64,000 nucleotides of DNA from an uncultured beta proteobacterium (lineage in GTDB: Bacteria > Pseudomonadota > Gammaproteobacteria > Burkholderiales > Burkholderiaceae_B). Below are positions 25,169 to 33,559 of the stretch, piece after piece; the first letter of the stretch is position 1, and each line of letters opens with the position of its first letter. The stretch spans positions 52,625-116,624 of the forward strand of contig CAIJKV010000135.1 of NCBI GenBank assembly GCA_903821335.1. Reading direction: 5' to 3'. The notes under the pieces are model-generated. The model was not told the DNA's origin. It did no database searches and saw only the letters and a list, made by a program, of their open reading frames with translations. The position numbers were made by a program, and so were the translations under genes.

Positions 25169-26398
25169 ATGCTTCCGTACCAACAACTGCCCAAGGTCGC
25201 GCAGTCCTCGGGGTTTTCCCTGCTGGAAGGTGTGCGCGTGCTGGATCTGAGCACGTCGGTGGCCGGTCCCTATGCCAGTCAGTTACTGGCAGACTTTGGC
25301 GCGACCGTACTTAAAATTGAGAAAACCGGAGGTGGTGACGATGCGCGCCAGTGGGGTCCGCCGTTCCTGAACGGCGCCTCGCTGTGGTTCTTAAGCGTCA
25401 ATCGAAACAAGCACAGCATGGCGCTCGATGTCAGCAAGCCCGAAGGGCTGGAGGTGCTGCTTTCCTTGCTGGAAACCACCGACGTGCTGGTACTCAACAT
25501 GACGCCACGCGTGCAACAGAAACTGGGACTGGACTACGCGACGCTCAACAAGCGCTTTGCGCGACTGATACACGCGTCATTGACCGGCTTTGGGCTTGCG
25601 GGCCGTCGCAGCGATCATCCCTGCTATGACCTGATCGCCGAAGGCTATTCCGGCATCATGGACCTGACAGGCGAAGTCGACTCCGAACCCCAGAAAGTCG
25701 GCACACCTGCGGCCGACATGCTCGCAGGACAGGACCTTGCGATGGCTGTCCTGGCAGCACTCCATGCGCGGCACCGCAGCGGGCAAGGCACGTCGATCGA
25801 TGTGTCGATGCACGCCAGCATGTCGCGCTTCACCTCACCCCGCATCGTGGCTTACCTGGGTTCCGGCGAACTGCCCCGTCGTTCTGGCGGCAAAGACTCC
25901 GTCATCGCGATCTACCAGGTATTCAACACTGCCGATGGCCAGTTATCACTCGGTCTGGGCAACGATGGGATCTGGCATCGATTCTGGGATGCCGTGGGCG
26001 ACCCGGCGTTCGGACAGCGCGCGCACTACGCGACCAACGCGGGACGCCGCGACCACAGGCTGGAAATCGTGGCGCATATCAGCGACATCCTGGCCAGGCA
26101 ACCCCGCGACGCGTGGCTTGCGCTATTTGCGCAACACCGGATCCCCGCCGGCCCGATCAACCGCGTCGACGAGGTCGTCGCTGATCAGGATTTGCTCGAC
26201 AAGGAATTTTTCTACAACAGCGAATCCGCCTACGGCGTGATCCCGCAGGTCGGACTAGGGATTACCATTGGCGGCAAACACCAGGTGCATCGCAAGTCAC
26301 CCCCCACGCTCGGCGAGGACACGCAGACCGTGCTCACCGAGTGGCTGGGCATGACGCCTGAACAGATCGGCCAGTTGCGGGAATCTGGCATTATCTGA
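25169..26398 (+). CDS. class III CoA-transferase (CaiB/BaiF family), first operon copy
   Basis: 409 aa. Family segments are GVRVLDLSTSVAGPYASQLLADFGA and VLKIEKTGGGD at the N-terminus, and PAADMLAGQDLAMAVLAAL, whose Asp matches the acyl-anhydride-forming Asp of formyl-CoA transferase. These enzymes move CoA between carboxylic acids, thereby activating a substrate acid. Start ATG 25169 sits eight bases after an AAAAGG ribosome site. It is the first gene downstream of the -24/-12 promoter. The second CoA-transferase at the operon end suggests two activation steps or a CoA-recycling step. Confidence 0.9.
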   Translation: MLPYQQLPKVAQSSGFSLLEGVRVLDLSTSVAGPYASQLLADFGATVLKIEKTGGGDDARQWGPPFLNGASLWFLSVNRNKHSMALDVSKPEGLEVLLSLLETTDVLVLNMTPRVQQKLGLDYATLNKRFARLIHASLTGFGLAGRRSDHPCYDLIAEGYSGIMDLTGEVDSEPQKVGTPAADMLAGQDLAMAVLAALHARHRSGQGTSIDVSMHASMSRFTSPRIVAYLGSGELPRRSGGKDSVIAIYQVFNTADGQLSLGLGNDGIWHRFWDAVGDPAFGQRAHYATNAGRRDHRLEIVAHISDILARQPRDAWLALFAQHRIPAGPINRVDEVVADQDLLDKEFFYNSESAYGVIPQVGLGITIGGKHQVHRKSPPTLGEDTQTVLTEWLGMTPEQIGQLRESGII

Positions 26399-26423
26399 CT
26401 CAAATAATCAATCTGGAGTGGAC

Positions 26424-26465
26424 ATGCAATGCGAAGAAATTACTCATGATGCTCACCCTGCATGA
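26424..26465 (+). other. 13-codon mini-ORF overlapping the ligase start
   Basis: An ATG at 26424 with a better ribosome site (GGAG at 26415-26418) than the ligase's own opens a 13-codon frame that stops at TGA 26463-26465. The ligase ATG (26446) lies inside it in another frame. This could couple ligase translation to initiation at the mini-ORF. No conservation evidence is available. Confidence 0.35.
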
Positions 26466-28143
26466 TCCGCAGAAGGCACGCGATAACTATCTGCTTGGTG
26501 CCTGGCAGCAAGACACCCTGTTCACGCTGCTGCGTGAACATGCCCGCTGTCGTCCCACCTCCGTAGCCTTGCGCGATCCGCACGCCCGCCTGGTGTGGAG
26601 CGAAGTGCTTGAGGCCGTCGAATGCGTCGCCGAAACGCTACACCGCACGGGTCTGCGCAAGGGCGACCGCGTGGCCATCTGGTTGCCCAGCCGCGTCGAA
26701 AGCATCATCATTTTCCTTGCTTGCTCACGCAATGGCTACGTTTGCTGCCCGTCGCTGCATCAGAGCTATACGCCCTCGGAAATCATCGACCTGCTCAAGC
26801 GTATTCGCTGCAAAGCGCTTTTTGCGACACCTGGCTATGGCGCTGGCTCTGAACAGCCCTCAATTTTTGAACGACTGGCCGAGATTGCGGACCTGAAATG
26901 CACCTACGTGCTAGGACCACGGCATGCGGCACAGGCGCCCACCATGGCAGGCACCCATCCTTATCCGGATGGTTCGGCCAAACAGTCCGTCACCTCGTCA
27001 CCGGATCTCAATCCGGACAAGATCACCTACCTGGCCTTTACCTCCGGGACAACCGGCTTGCCCAAAGGCGTGATGCACAGCGACAACACGTTGCTGGCCA
27101 ACGGCCGCACCATGGTCAAGGACTGGCACCATCACGACAAGACGATTCTGTTGACGCTCAGTCCGCTCAGCCATCACATCGGCACGGTCGCCATGGAGCA
27201 GTGGCTGGTCGCGGGCATGGAACTGGTGATTCACAATCCTGCCTCGGGCAAGGTTGCGCTCGACTGGATCGTGGAATCGGGCGCATCCTATGTCATGGGC
27301 GTGCCGACGCACGCGATGGATATTCTGGACGAATTTCGCAAACGCGGCTTGACCCGCCTTGGCCAGGTACGCTCGTTCTACATGGCAGGTTCTCCCATCC
27401 CTCGCGAGGTGGCCGAACAATTCCTGCGCATCGGGATCACACCCCAGAACGTCTATGGCATGACCGAGAACGGCTCGCACCAGTACACGCATCCGACAGA
27501 CCCCACCGACACGATCGTCTCGACTTGCGGGCGCCCTGGACTGGGTTACGAAGTCCGTATTTTCGATGCCGAATTTCCTGACACTGAAGTTGACGTCGGA
27601 CAGGTGGGCGAAATAGGCAGTCGTGGCGGACTGCTGATGCTCGGTTACTTCGACGACCAGACCGCGACCGAGAACGCATTCAACCGATCAGGCTGGTTCA
27701 TGAGCGGCGATTTGGGCGTACTGGACGCGCAAGGTTGCCTGCAAATCGTGGGTCGAAAAAAGGACCTGATCATCCGGGGCGGACACAACATTCATCCCGC
27801 GCGCATTGAAGATCTGGCCCATCGGCATCCGGGCATCGCCAAGGCCGCCGCATTTCCGATTATGGATGACAGACTGGGCGAAAAAGTTTGCCTGGCGATC
27901 ATACAGCGACCCGCTCACACCCTGAATGCCGCCGAGGTCCTGCAGCACCTTCACGACGCCGGACTGTCGCGCTATGACATGCCGGAATTTTTTATCACCA
28001 TGGAATCGTTTCCGTTGACTGCCAGCGGCAAGGTACTTAAACGTGAATTGAAAGACATGGCGCAACGCGGCGACATCACGCCGGAACCGGTACGTTTCAT
28101 TGCGACCGCAACATCCGACAACATCCAGAGAGCACAATCATGA
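26446..28143 (+). CDS. acyl-CoA ligase (AMP-forming, ANL superfamily)
   Basis: 565 aa. The adenylate-forming signatures are LAFTSGTTGLPKGVMHSDN (phosphate loop), YGMTENGSHQYTHP (A5), MSGDLGVLDAQGCLQIVGRKKDLIIRGG (A7/A8 hinge, positions spread over about 28 residues) and the catalytic Lys in LTASGKVLKREL. It would activate a carboxylic acid with ATP and CoA. The hinge RKKDLI and GGHNI segments resemble cyclohexanecarboxylate/benzoate-type and medium-chain ligases, but the chain or ring specificity cannot be read. Overlaps the hydratase gene by ATGA. Second gene of the sigma-54 operon. Confidence 0.9.
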   Translation: MMLTLHDPQKARDNYLLGAWQQDTLFTLLREHARCRPTSVALRDPHARLVWSEVLEAVECVAETLHRTGLRKGDRVAIWLPSRVESIIIFLACSRNGYVCCPSLHQSYTPSEIIDLLKRIRCKALFATPGYGAGSEQPSIFERLAEIADLKCTYVLGPRHAAQAPTMAGTHPYPDGSAKQSVTSSPDLNPDKITYLAFTSGTTGLPKGVMHSDNTLLANGRTMVKDWHHHDKTILLTLSPLSHHIGTVAMEQWLVAGMELVIHNPASGKVALDWIVESGASYVMGVPTHAMDILDEFRKRGLTRLGQVRSFYMAGSPIPREVAEQFLRIGITPQNVYGMTENGSHQYTHPTDPTDTIVSTCGRPGLGYEVRIFDAEFPDTEVDVGQVGEIGSRGGLLMLGYFDDQTATENAFNRSGWFMSGDLGVLDAQGCLQIVGRKKDLIIRGGHNIHPARIEDLAHRHPGIAKAAAFPIMDDRLGEKVCLAIIQRPAHTLNAAEVLQHLHDAGLSRYDMPEFFITMESFPLTASGKVLKRELKDMAQRGDITPEPVRFIATATSDNIQRAQS

Positions 28144-28922
28144 CAGTAGAGTTTTCAATCGACGGTGGGTATGCCCTGATTCGACTGAATCGTCCGCAAG
28201 CACTCAATGCACTGAGCTTCACGATCCTGACTGAAATCGATGCCGCCACCACTCAAATCGAACAGCAGATCACCGCTGGCAAGGTACGCGGACTGATCAT
28301 CACTGGCGCAGGCGAAAAAGCGTTTTGTGCAGGTGCTGACATTACCGAACTGACAGGCAGGTCGATGGCCCATGAGCACGAGGGCGCACGCGTCGGCCAG
28401 GCTGTGTTCACCCGTATTGCCAACCTGCGCATTCCTTCCGTGGCGGTCATCCACGGCTATGCGTTCGGCGGTGGCCTCGAACTCGCGCTGTCCTGCACAT
28501 TCCGCGTGGCGACCTCGCGGGCAAAAATGGGTTTGCCTGAAGTCAAGCTCGGCCTGATCCCCGGTTACGGTGGCACGCAACGACTCCCCCGCTTGATTGG
28601 CGAGGGGCGCGCCCTGGACATCATCCTGTCTGGCCGCACCGTCGAAGCGGTAGAGGCTGAACGGATCGGACTGGTCAACCGCCTGGTCGACTCGGGTGAC
28701 CCGGTCGAAATTGGCAAGGACTTCCTGGCACCCTATCTCAAGCATGGCCTGGTTGCGATGGATTTTGCGCGGCAAGCCATCTCGCGCGGACTCGAGACCA
28801 CGCTGACCGAAGGCCTGCGCATCGAACGCGACCTGTCCACACTGTCCTTCCGGACCGCAGATGCCGCAGAAGGCATGCGTGCCTTCGTAGAGAAACGTCC
28901 CGCCCAGTTCAAGGACCAATAA
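28140..28922 (+). CDS. enoyl-CoA hydratase/isomerase
   Basis: 260 aa of the crotonase family. The oxyanion-hole segments are AGADITELTG and FGGGLELALSC, and the two catalytic glutamates of true hydratases are present (Glu in GGGLELAL and Glu in GLPEVKLGLIPGYGG). It should hydrate a trans-2-enoyl-CoA to the 3-hydroxyacyl-CoA. Starts inside the ligase stop (ATGA overlap) and is followed one base later by the SDR gene, so translation is tightly coupled. Confidence 0.92.
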   Translation: MTVEFSIDGGYALIRLNRPQALNALSFTILTEIDAATTQIEQQITAGKVRGLIITGAGEKAFCAGADITELTGRSMAHEHEGARVGQAVFTRIANLRIPSVAVIHGYAFGGGLELALSCTFRVATSRAKMGLPEVKLGLIPGYGGTQRLPRLIGEGRALDIILSGRTVEAVEAERIGLVNRLVDSGDPVEIGKDFLAPYLKHGLVAMDFARQAISRGLETTLTEGLRIERDLSTLSFRTADAAEGMRAFVEKRPAQFKDQ

Positions 28923-28923
28923 G

Positions 28924-29670
28924 ATGGACAACGGTTGCATCATCGTCACGGGCGCCAGTCGCGGGATAGGCGCGGCCATCGCGTATGAACTCGCGCTGGC
29001 GGGCTTCGAAGTGGGCTGCCTGTCGCGCTCGGGGGACCTTCCGGCGCTTGAGGGCGTCGCGCCCGAAATCGCCAATCGCTGGCACGCCGTGAAATGCGAC
29101 GTCAGCCAGGCTGAACAACTCGAGCAGGCCTTTGACGTTGTCGCGCGCCGGGCCGGCAAGCCGCTGGTTGGCTTGGTCAACAACGCCGGCATTCATTCGC
29201 AAGGCCCCATCGAACAAGTCTCCGCGGACGAGTTCCGTCGCGTCATGGATACCAACGCCTTGTCGGTGCTGATGGCGAGTCAGACACTCTACCCTCACCT
29301 GCTTCGCAACGGCGCAGGCATGATCGTCAACATCGGGTCGTTCTACGACAAGCTCGGCATCAAACACCATCTGGCATATTGCGCAGCCAAGGCAGCCGTG
29401 GGCGCCATGACACGGTGCATGGCTGTCGAATGGGCCAAAAAAGGCATTCGCGTTCACAACGTCGCGCCCGGCTACATCATGACGGACTTCAACCGCGATG
29501 CCATGCAGACCGGGCCGCTGGCCGCGTACCTCGCTAAGCGGATACCTGCGGGCTTGCCCGGGCAAGCTGAGGACGTGGCCCGCTTGGTCACCTCGTTATT
29601 CAAACTCGATTCACCCTTCATGACTGGCGAAACCATCTATATCGATGGTGCGCACGGCATGCTTGGCTAA
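28924..29670 (+). CDS. SDR family oxidoreductase
   Basis: 248 aa with a complete classical SDR set: VTGASRGIGAAIA, VNNAGIH, Ser in IVNIGSFYDK and the catalytic Tyr-Lys in HLAYCAAKAAVGA, then the C-terminal FMTGETIYIDGAHG. It probably oxidises or reduces a hydroxyl of a CoA intermediate or alicyclic substrate, in addition to the dedicated 3-hydroxyacyl-CoA dehydrogenase downstream. One base separates it from the hydratase stop codon. Confidence 0.9.
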   Translation: MDNGCIIVTGASRGIGAAIAYELALAGFEVGCLSRSGDLPALEGVAPEIANRWHAVKCDVSQAEQLEQAFDVVARRAGKPLVGLVNNAGIHSQGPIEQVSADEFRRVMDTNALSVLMASQTLYPHLLRNGAGMIVNIGSFYDKLGIKHHLAYCAAKAAVGAMTRCMAVEWAKKGIRVHNVAPGYIMTDFNRDAMQTGPLAAYLAKRIPAGLPGQAEDVARLVTSLFKLDSPFMTGETIYIDGAHGMLG

Positions 29671-29682
29671 GGACACATCACT

Positions 29683-30855
29683 ATGCAAGTATTACGAAGG
29701 CTGGACGCTGATCAGAAATGGACCGAAGAGGAATCCATGCTGCTCGACTCAGTGCGCCTGCTGGCGACAAGAAAAATTGCTCCGCGCGCCGCTGAGTACG
29801 ACAAGACGGCCGAATTCCCCTGGCAGAATATTCACGACATCAACGCGCTGGGCTTGAACGCCATGTTCATCCCTGAGGCCTATGGTGGCGCGCCGCTGTC
29901 CTACGCCTGCTATCTCGCGTGTGTGCGTGAAATCAGCCAGGCCTGCGCCTCGACGGGAATCATCTGGGCTACCAACTTTCACGCCATCAAGCCCTTGATG
30001 GAGTTTGGCAACGAAGAACAAAAGCATCGTCTGCTTCCCCGCATCGCCGAAGGCGGCCTGGCCGCACTGGTGATTACAGAGTCCTCGGCCGGCTCAGACG
30101 CGACAGGAATGAAAACCTCGTTCACTGAGGATGGTGACGCCATCATCATCAACGGCGCCAAAATCTTCATCTCCAACGGTGACGTCGCCGATCTCTACGT
30201 TCTCTTTGGAAAATGGGCAGGCATCGAAGGCGCAAAAGAGGCGATCACGACGGTCATTCTCGAAAAGGGAACGCCAGGCTTGAGCGTGACCAGGATCGAA
30301 GACAAAATGGGCACCCGCGCGTCAGGCACCGCCTCCCTCTCGTTCGACAACTGCCGCATCCCGCGCGCCAACCTCCTGCAAGGCCCCGGGGATGGCCTGA
30401 AAATCCTGCTCGGCTCGCTCAACAAGTCACGCCCCAGCGTGGCGGCCCATGCCCTGGGAATCGCCCGCGCCGCCTTCGAAGATGCGGTGGCCTACATGAA
30501 CGATCGCAGGCAGTTTCGCAAACGCCTGCTTGAATTCCAGGGCCTGCAGTTCAATATCGCCGACCTCGCAAGCGAACTGGTACTGGTCGAGTCCTGGTTG
30601 TGGCGCGTCGCGAAAATGGTTGATGAACATGCCAGCGACATTGGTATCGAGGCCTCCATCCTGAAGTTGCGTGCAACCGATCTCGCCATGCGGATGGCGA
30701 CCGACGCCGTGCAGTTCCTGGGCGGCTACGGATACTGCAAGGACTACCGCGCCGAACGATTGATGCGTGACGCAAAAATTACACAAATCTGGGAAGGAAC
30801 CAATCAGATCCATCGTCAGCTGATTGGCCGCAGTTTTCTGAACAAGGAATCTTGA
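29683..30855 (+). CDS. acyl-CoA dehydrogenase
   Basis: 390-aa FAD enzyme, the usual length. The FAD/substrate segment is VITESSAGSDATGMKTSF. In the C-terminal domain are FLGGYGYCKDYRAERLMRDAKI and the catalytic-base region IWEGTNQIHRQLIGR, with Glu in the WEGT position. It introduces the 2,3 double bond and passes electrons to ETF (no etf genes in the window). The stop overlaps the next start (TGATG). Alternatives are isovaleryl/short-chain or cyclohexanoyl-CoA dehydrogenase types, which the sequence cannot separate here. Confidence 0.92.
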   Translation: MQVLRRLDADQKWTEEESMLLDSVRLLATRKIAPRAAEYDKTAEFPWQNIHDINALGLNAMFIPEAYGGAPLSYACYLACVREISQACASTGIIWATNFHAIKPLMEFGNEEQKHRLLPRIAEGGLAALVITESSAGSDATGMKTSFTEDGDAIIINGAKIFISNGDVADLYVLFGKWAGIEGAKEAITTVILEKGTPGLSVTRIEDKMGTRASGTASLSFDNCRIPRANLLQGPGDGLKILLGSLNKSRPSVAAHALGIARAAFEDAVAYMNDRRQFRKRLLEFQGLQFNIADLASELVLVESWLWRVAKMVDEHASDIGIEASILKLRATDLAMRMATDAVQFLGGYGYCKDYRAERLMRDAKITQIWEGTNQIHRQLIGRSFLNKES

Positions 30856-31730
30856 TGAGCGATATCAACACAATCGGAATCGTCGGTTGCGGCACCATGG
30901 GCACCGGCATCGCCATCGTCGCGGCGCGCGCGGGCTTCAAGACACGCGTCTACGATACCCGCGCAGAAATGCTGGCTCAGGCACACAAGCAGACTGCAAG
31001 CTTTCTCAAAAAGTCGGTTGAACGTGGCAAGCTCGCCGCCGGGCAGGACCAAGTCATCCTGGCGCGTCTCGTGACCACCACTCGCCTGGAAGACTTTACC
31101 GATTGCGACCTCGTGATCGAAGCCGTCTTCGAGGACCTGAACGTCAAGCACGATATCTTCGGCAAGCTCAATACCATTTGTCCTGAACACGCAATATTCG
31201 CCTCCAACACCTCGACGATTTCAATTACCGAGATCGCCGGGGGAAGCGGGCGCCCCGACCGCTTTGTCGGCATGCATTTCTGTCTGCCAGCACAGTTGAT
31301 GAAGCTGGTCGAAATGTCGCCAGGCATCAACACGTCGGACGAAACTTTTGACAAGGCGTGGCAGCTTTGCCTGACACTGGGCCAGCACCCTGTGCGCACA
31401 CGCGACACACCGGGTTTTATCCTGAACTACTTCCTGGTGCCCTGGCACAACGATGTCATCAACATGGTGGATCAGGGCGTAGCCGAGCCCGCTGACATTG
31501 ACCTGGCCATCAAGACGGCGCTGGGCTATCCGCTCGGCCCCCTTGAGTTGCTGGACATGGTGGGAATGGATACGCAGAAATTGCTGTGTGAAGCGCTGCA
31601 CGGCGTCACCAACGAACCGCGCGCGGCTTGCCCGCCACTGGTCAAGCGCATGATCGGTGCGGGTCGCCTGGGCCGCAAGTCAGGTCGGGGCTTTCACACC
31701 TACGACAGCAACAAGATTTTTGGAGCGTGA
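30855..31730 (+). CDS. 3-hydroxyacyl-CoA dehydrogenase (HBD/PaaH type)
   Basis: 291 aa. NAD-binding motif VGCGTMGTGIAIVAARAG at residues 9-26; catalytic His in GMHFCLPAQLMKLVEM; C-terminal domain with FILNYFLVPWHNDVINMVDQG and LGYPLGPLELLDMVG. It oxidises 3-hydroxyacyl-CoA to 3-ketoacyl-CoA. A TTG at 30852 precedes, but the ATG at 30855 overlapping the upstream stop is preferred. Immediately followed by a paralogous gene lacking the NAD motif. Confidence 0.93.
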   Translation: MSDINTIGIVGCGTMGTGIAIVAARAGFKTRVYDTRAEMLAQAHKQTASFLKKSVERGKLAAGQDQVILARLVTTTRLEDFTDCDLVIEAVFEDLNVKHDIFGKLNTICPEHAIFASNTSTISITEIAGGSGRPDRFVGMHFCLPAQLMKLVEMSPGINTSDETFDKAWQLCLTLGQHPVRTRDTPGFILNYFLVPWHNDVINMVDQGVAEPADIDLAIKTALGYPLGPLELLDMVGMDTQKLLCEALHGVTNEPRAACPPLVKRMIGAGRLGRKSGRGFHTYDSNKIFGA

Positions 31731-31735
31731 CGATC

Positions 31736-32416
31736 ATGACCTATCAATTGATCCACAGTGGCGACAGTAATTCGTTTCCCGACCCACACGCCTTCCTTGA
31801 CGGCGCCATTGTCACGGGCGTGAACAGGGTATTTCTCGGTGCCGACACGGGTCAAGCCTATCAGGCCGCCGCACAGCTTGCACCACCCGCGACCTGGGGT
31901 GCAACGTTCGTGGCACTTGAATTAGGTCACGAATGCCTGGCGGTACATCTTGGCGATGACCAGGGGCCCGACAACGTTGTCGGCTTTGCCCGCTTTCGTC
32001 TCGGGCAGGCCGACCCCACGAATCTGGTCGAACTGGTACGCATGCCCTACACCACGGCGCAAGCACTCACAGCGGCCCGGCTCGCCTTTGAAACCTCGGG
32101 ACTCAAAGTCGCCGTCTGCAACGACTTCCCCGGCCGCATCATCAACCGTCTGGTACGCCCCTATTACAACGCGGCACTGCGTCGCCTGGATGAAGGGCTG
32201 GCTACCGCAGCTGACATGGACACAACGCTCAGGTTGGGGCTGGGCTATCCGGAAGGCCCGATCGCCCTGCTCAACAGGACCGGCCTGCCGGCTCACTTCG
32301 AAGTGACGCGCGACCTGTTTGAACAGTTGGGCCAGGAGCCCTATGCTCCCGCACGCCGGGCACGCAACGCATGGCTGCGCGCGCAACAACCAGGGACCGA
32401 CCATGCAACCGCTTGA
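31736..32416 (+). CDS. degenerate 3-hydroxyacyl-CoA dehydrogenase paralogue
   Basis: 226 aa. The C-terminal 3HCDH dimerisation domain is recognisable (NDFPGRIINRLVRPYYNAALRR, then LGLGYPEGPIALLNRTG). The first 100 residues have lost the GxGxxG NAD motif and are shortened; the His-containing loop of the paralogue (MHFCLPAQLMKLVEM) corresponds to VGFARFRLGQADPTNLVELV, without the His. It sits 5 bp after the intact paralogue and overlaps the next gene by 14 bp. A heteromeric partner subunit is likely rather than decay, because the frame is open and coupled on both sides. Confidence 0.8.
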   Translation: MTYQLIHSGDSNSFPDPHAFLDGAIVTGVNRVFLGADTGQAYQAAAQLAPPATWGATFVALELGHECLAVHLGDDQGPDNVVGFARFRLGQADPTNLVELVRMPYTTAQALTAARLAFETSGLKVAVCNDFPGRIINRLVRPYYNAALRRLDEGLATAADMDTTLRLGLGYPEGPIALLNRTGLPAHFEVTRDLFEQLGQEPYAPARRARNAWLRAQQPGTDHATA

Positions 32417-33506
32417 AGGCGTGAAAGTCCTGGATTTCAGCACGCTGCTGCCCGGCCCGATGTGCACGCTGATGCTGGCCGATGCTGGCGCGGACGTGAT
32501 CAAGATCGAGAAGAGCGCAGGCGATGAGATGCGTTCCTATTTGCCGAAATTTGGCTCCGACAGCGTTAATTTCGCCCTGCTTAACCGTGGCAAAAAATCG
32601 ATCGTGGCAGACCTGAAATCGCCAGACATCCGGCGGCAACTTGAAGCCTTGATCCTCGAGGCGGATGTGCTGGTCGAGCAGTTTCGTCCGGGTGTCATGG
32701 ACCGACTGGGCCTGGGCTATACGGACGTGTCCAGAATCAACCCCGCCATCGTGTATTGCTCAATTACCGGCTTCGGGCAGACGGGACCATACTCGTTGGT
32801 CGCAGCACATGACATGAACTACCAGGCGCAAGCTGGCATGATGAGTCTGGGCGGTGACGCCCAGGGCAGGCCTGGCGTCCCCCCCGTGTTGACGGCCGAC
32901 CTGGCAGGCGGTGCCTACCCAGCGATGATGAACATCTTGCTCGGGCTGCGCAAACGCGATCTGGACGGTCTGGGCTGCTATCTCGACATTTCGATGGCGG
33001 ACAATCTTTTCCCGCTGATGTACTGGGGACTGGGCAACGGCTGGAGTGACAACCAGTGGCCGCGTCCGGGCAACGAACTCGTCACCGGGGGCAGCCCGCG
33101 CTATCAGGTCTATCAGACGTCAGACGGGCGCTATCTCGCGGCCGCGCCACTGGAAGATAAGTTCTGGACCAATTTCCTTGCCTTGATCGGCGCACCGGAA
33201 TTGGAACCAAACGAGAATCTTGCCTTGGTGCGCGCAAGCATTGCAAAAATCATCGCCGGTCATCCCGCGGCCTACTGGACTGCCAAATTCGCAGGACACG
33301 ACACCTGCGTGTCTGAAGTCATCGGTTTGGACAAGGCTGTCGTTGATCCTCATTTTCAGCAGCGCGGTGTATTTAGCCGAAGTGTGTCGCAGGGTGGACA
33401 GACCATCACCGCCCTGCCCACACCGATCAACCAGGTTTTTTTAGCCCACGAGAAGTCGAGTGCCAGCCCCGAACTGGGGCAGCACACTTCAGACTTCCTG
33501 AAATAG
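32403..33506 (+). CDS. class III CoA-transferase (CaiB/BaiF family), second operon copy
   Basis: 367 aa. GVKVLDFSTLLPGPMCTLMLADAGA, VIKIEKSAGDE and LNRGKKSIVADLK are typical, and the catalytic Asp is in VLTADLAGGAYPAMM. It is closer to alpha-methylacyl-CoA racemase/short CaiB in length than the first copy. Start ATG 32403 overlaps the upstream stop by 14 bp; longer starts lie well inside that gene. Probably the last enzyme gene of the sigma-54 operon; a periplasmic binding protein follows 53 bp later. Confidence 0.9.
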   Translation: MQPLEGVKVLDFSTLLPGPMCTLMLADAGADVIKIEKSAGDEMRSYLPKFGSDSVNFALLNRGKKSIVADLKSPDIRRQLEALILEADVLVEQFRPGVMDRLGLGYTDVSRINPAIVYCSITGFGQTGPYSLVAAHDMNYQAQAGMMSLGGDAQGRPGVPPVLTADLAGGAYPAMMNILLGLRKRDLDGLGCYLDISMADNLFPLMYWGLGNGWSDNQWPRPGNELVTGGSPRYQVYQTSDGRYLAAAPLEDKFWTNFLALIGAPELEPNENLALVRASIAKIIAGHPAAYWTAKFAGHDTCVSEVIGLDKAVVDPHFQQRGVFSRSVSQGGQTITALPTPINQVFLAHEKSSASPELGQHTSDFLK

Positions 33507-33559
33507 GCATTCCACACCTTTCAACACCCACGTTATTACCAGGCACTATGGAGAAGACA

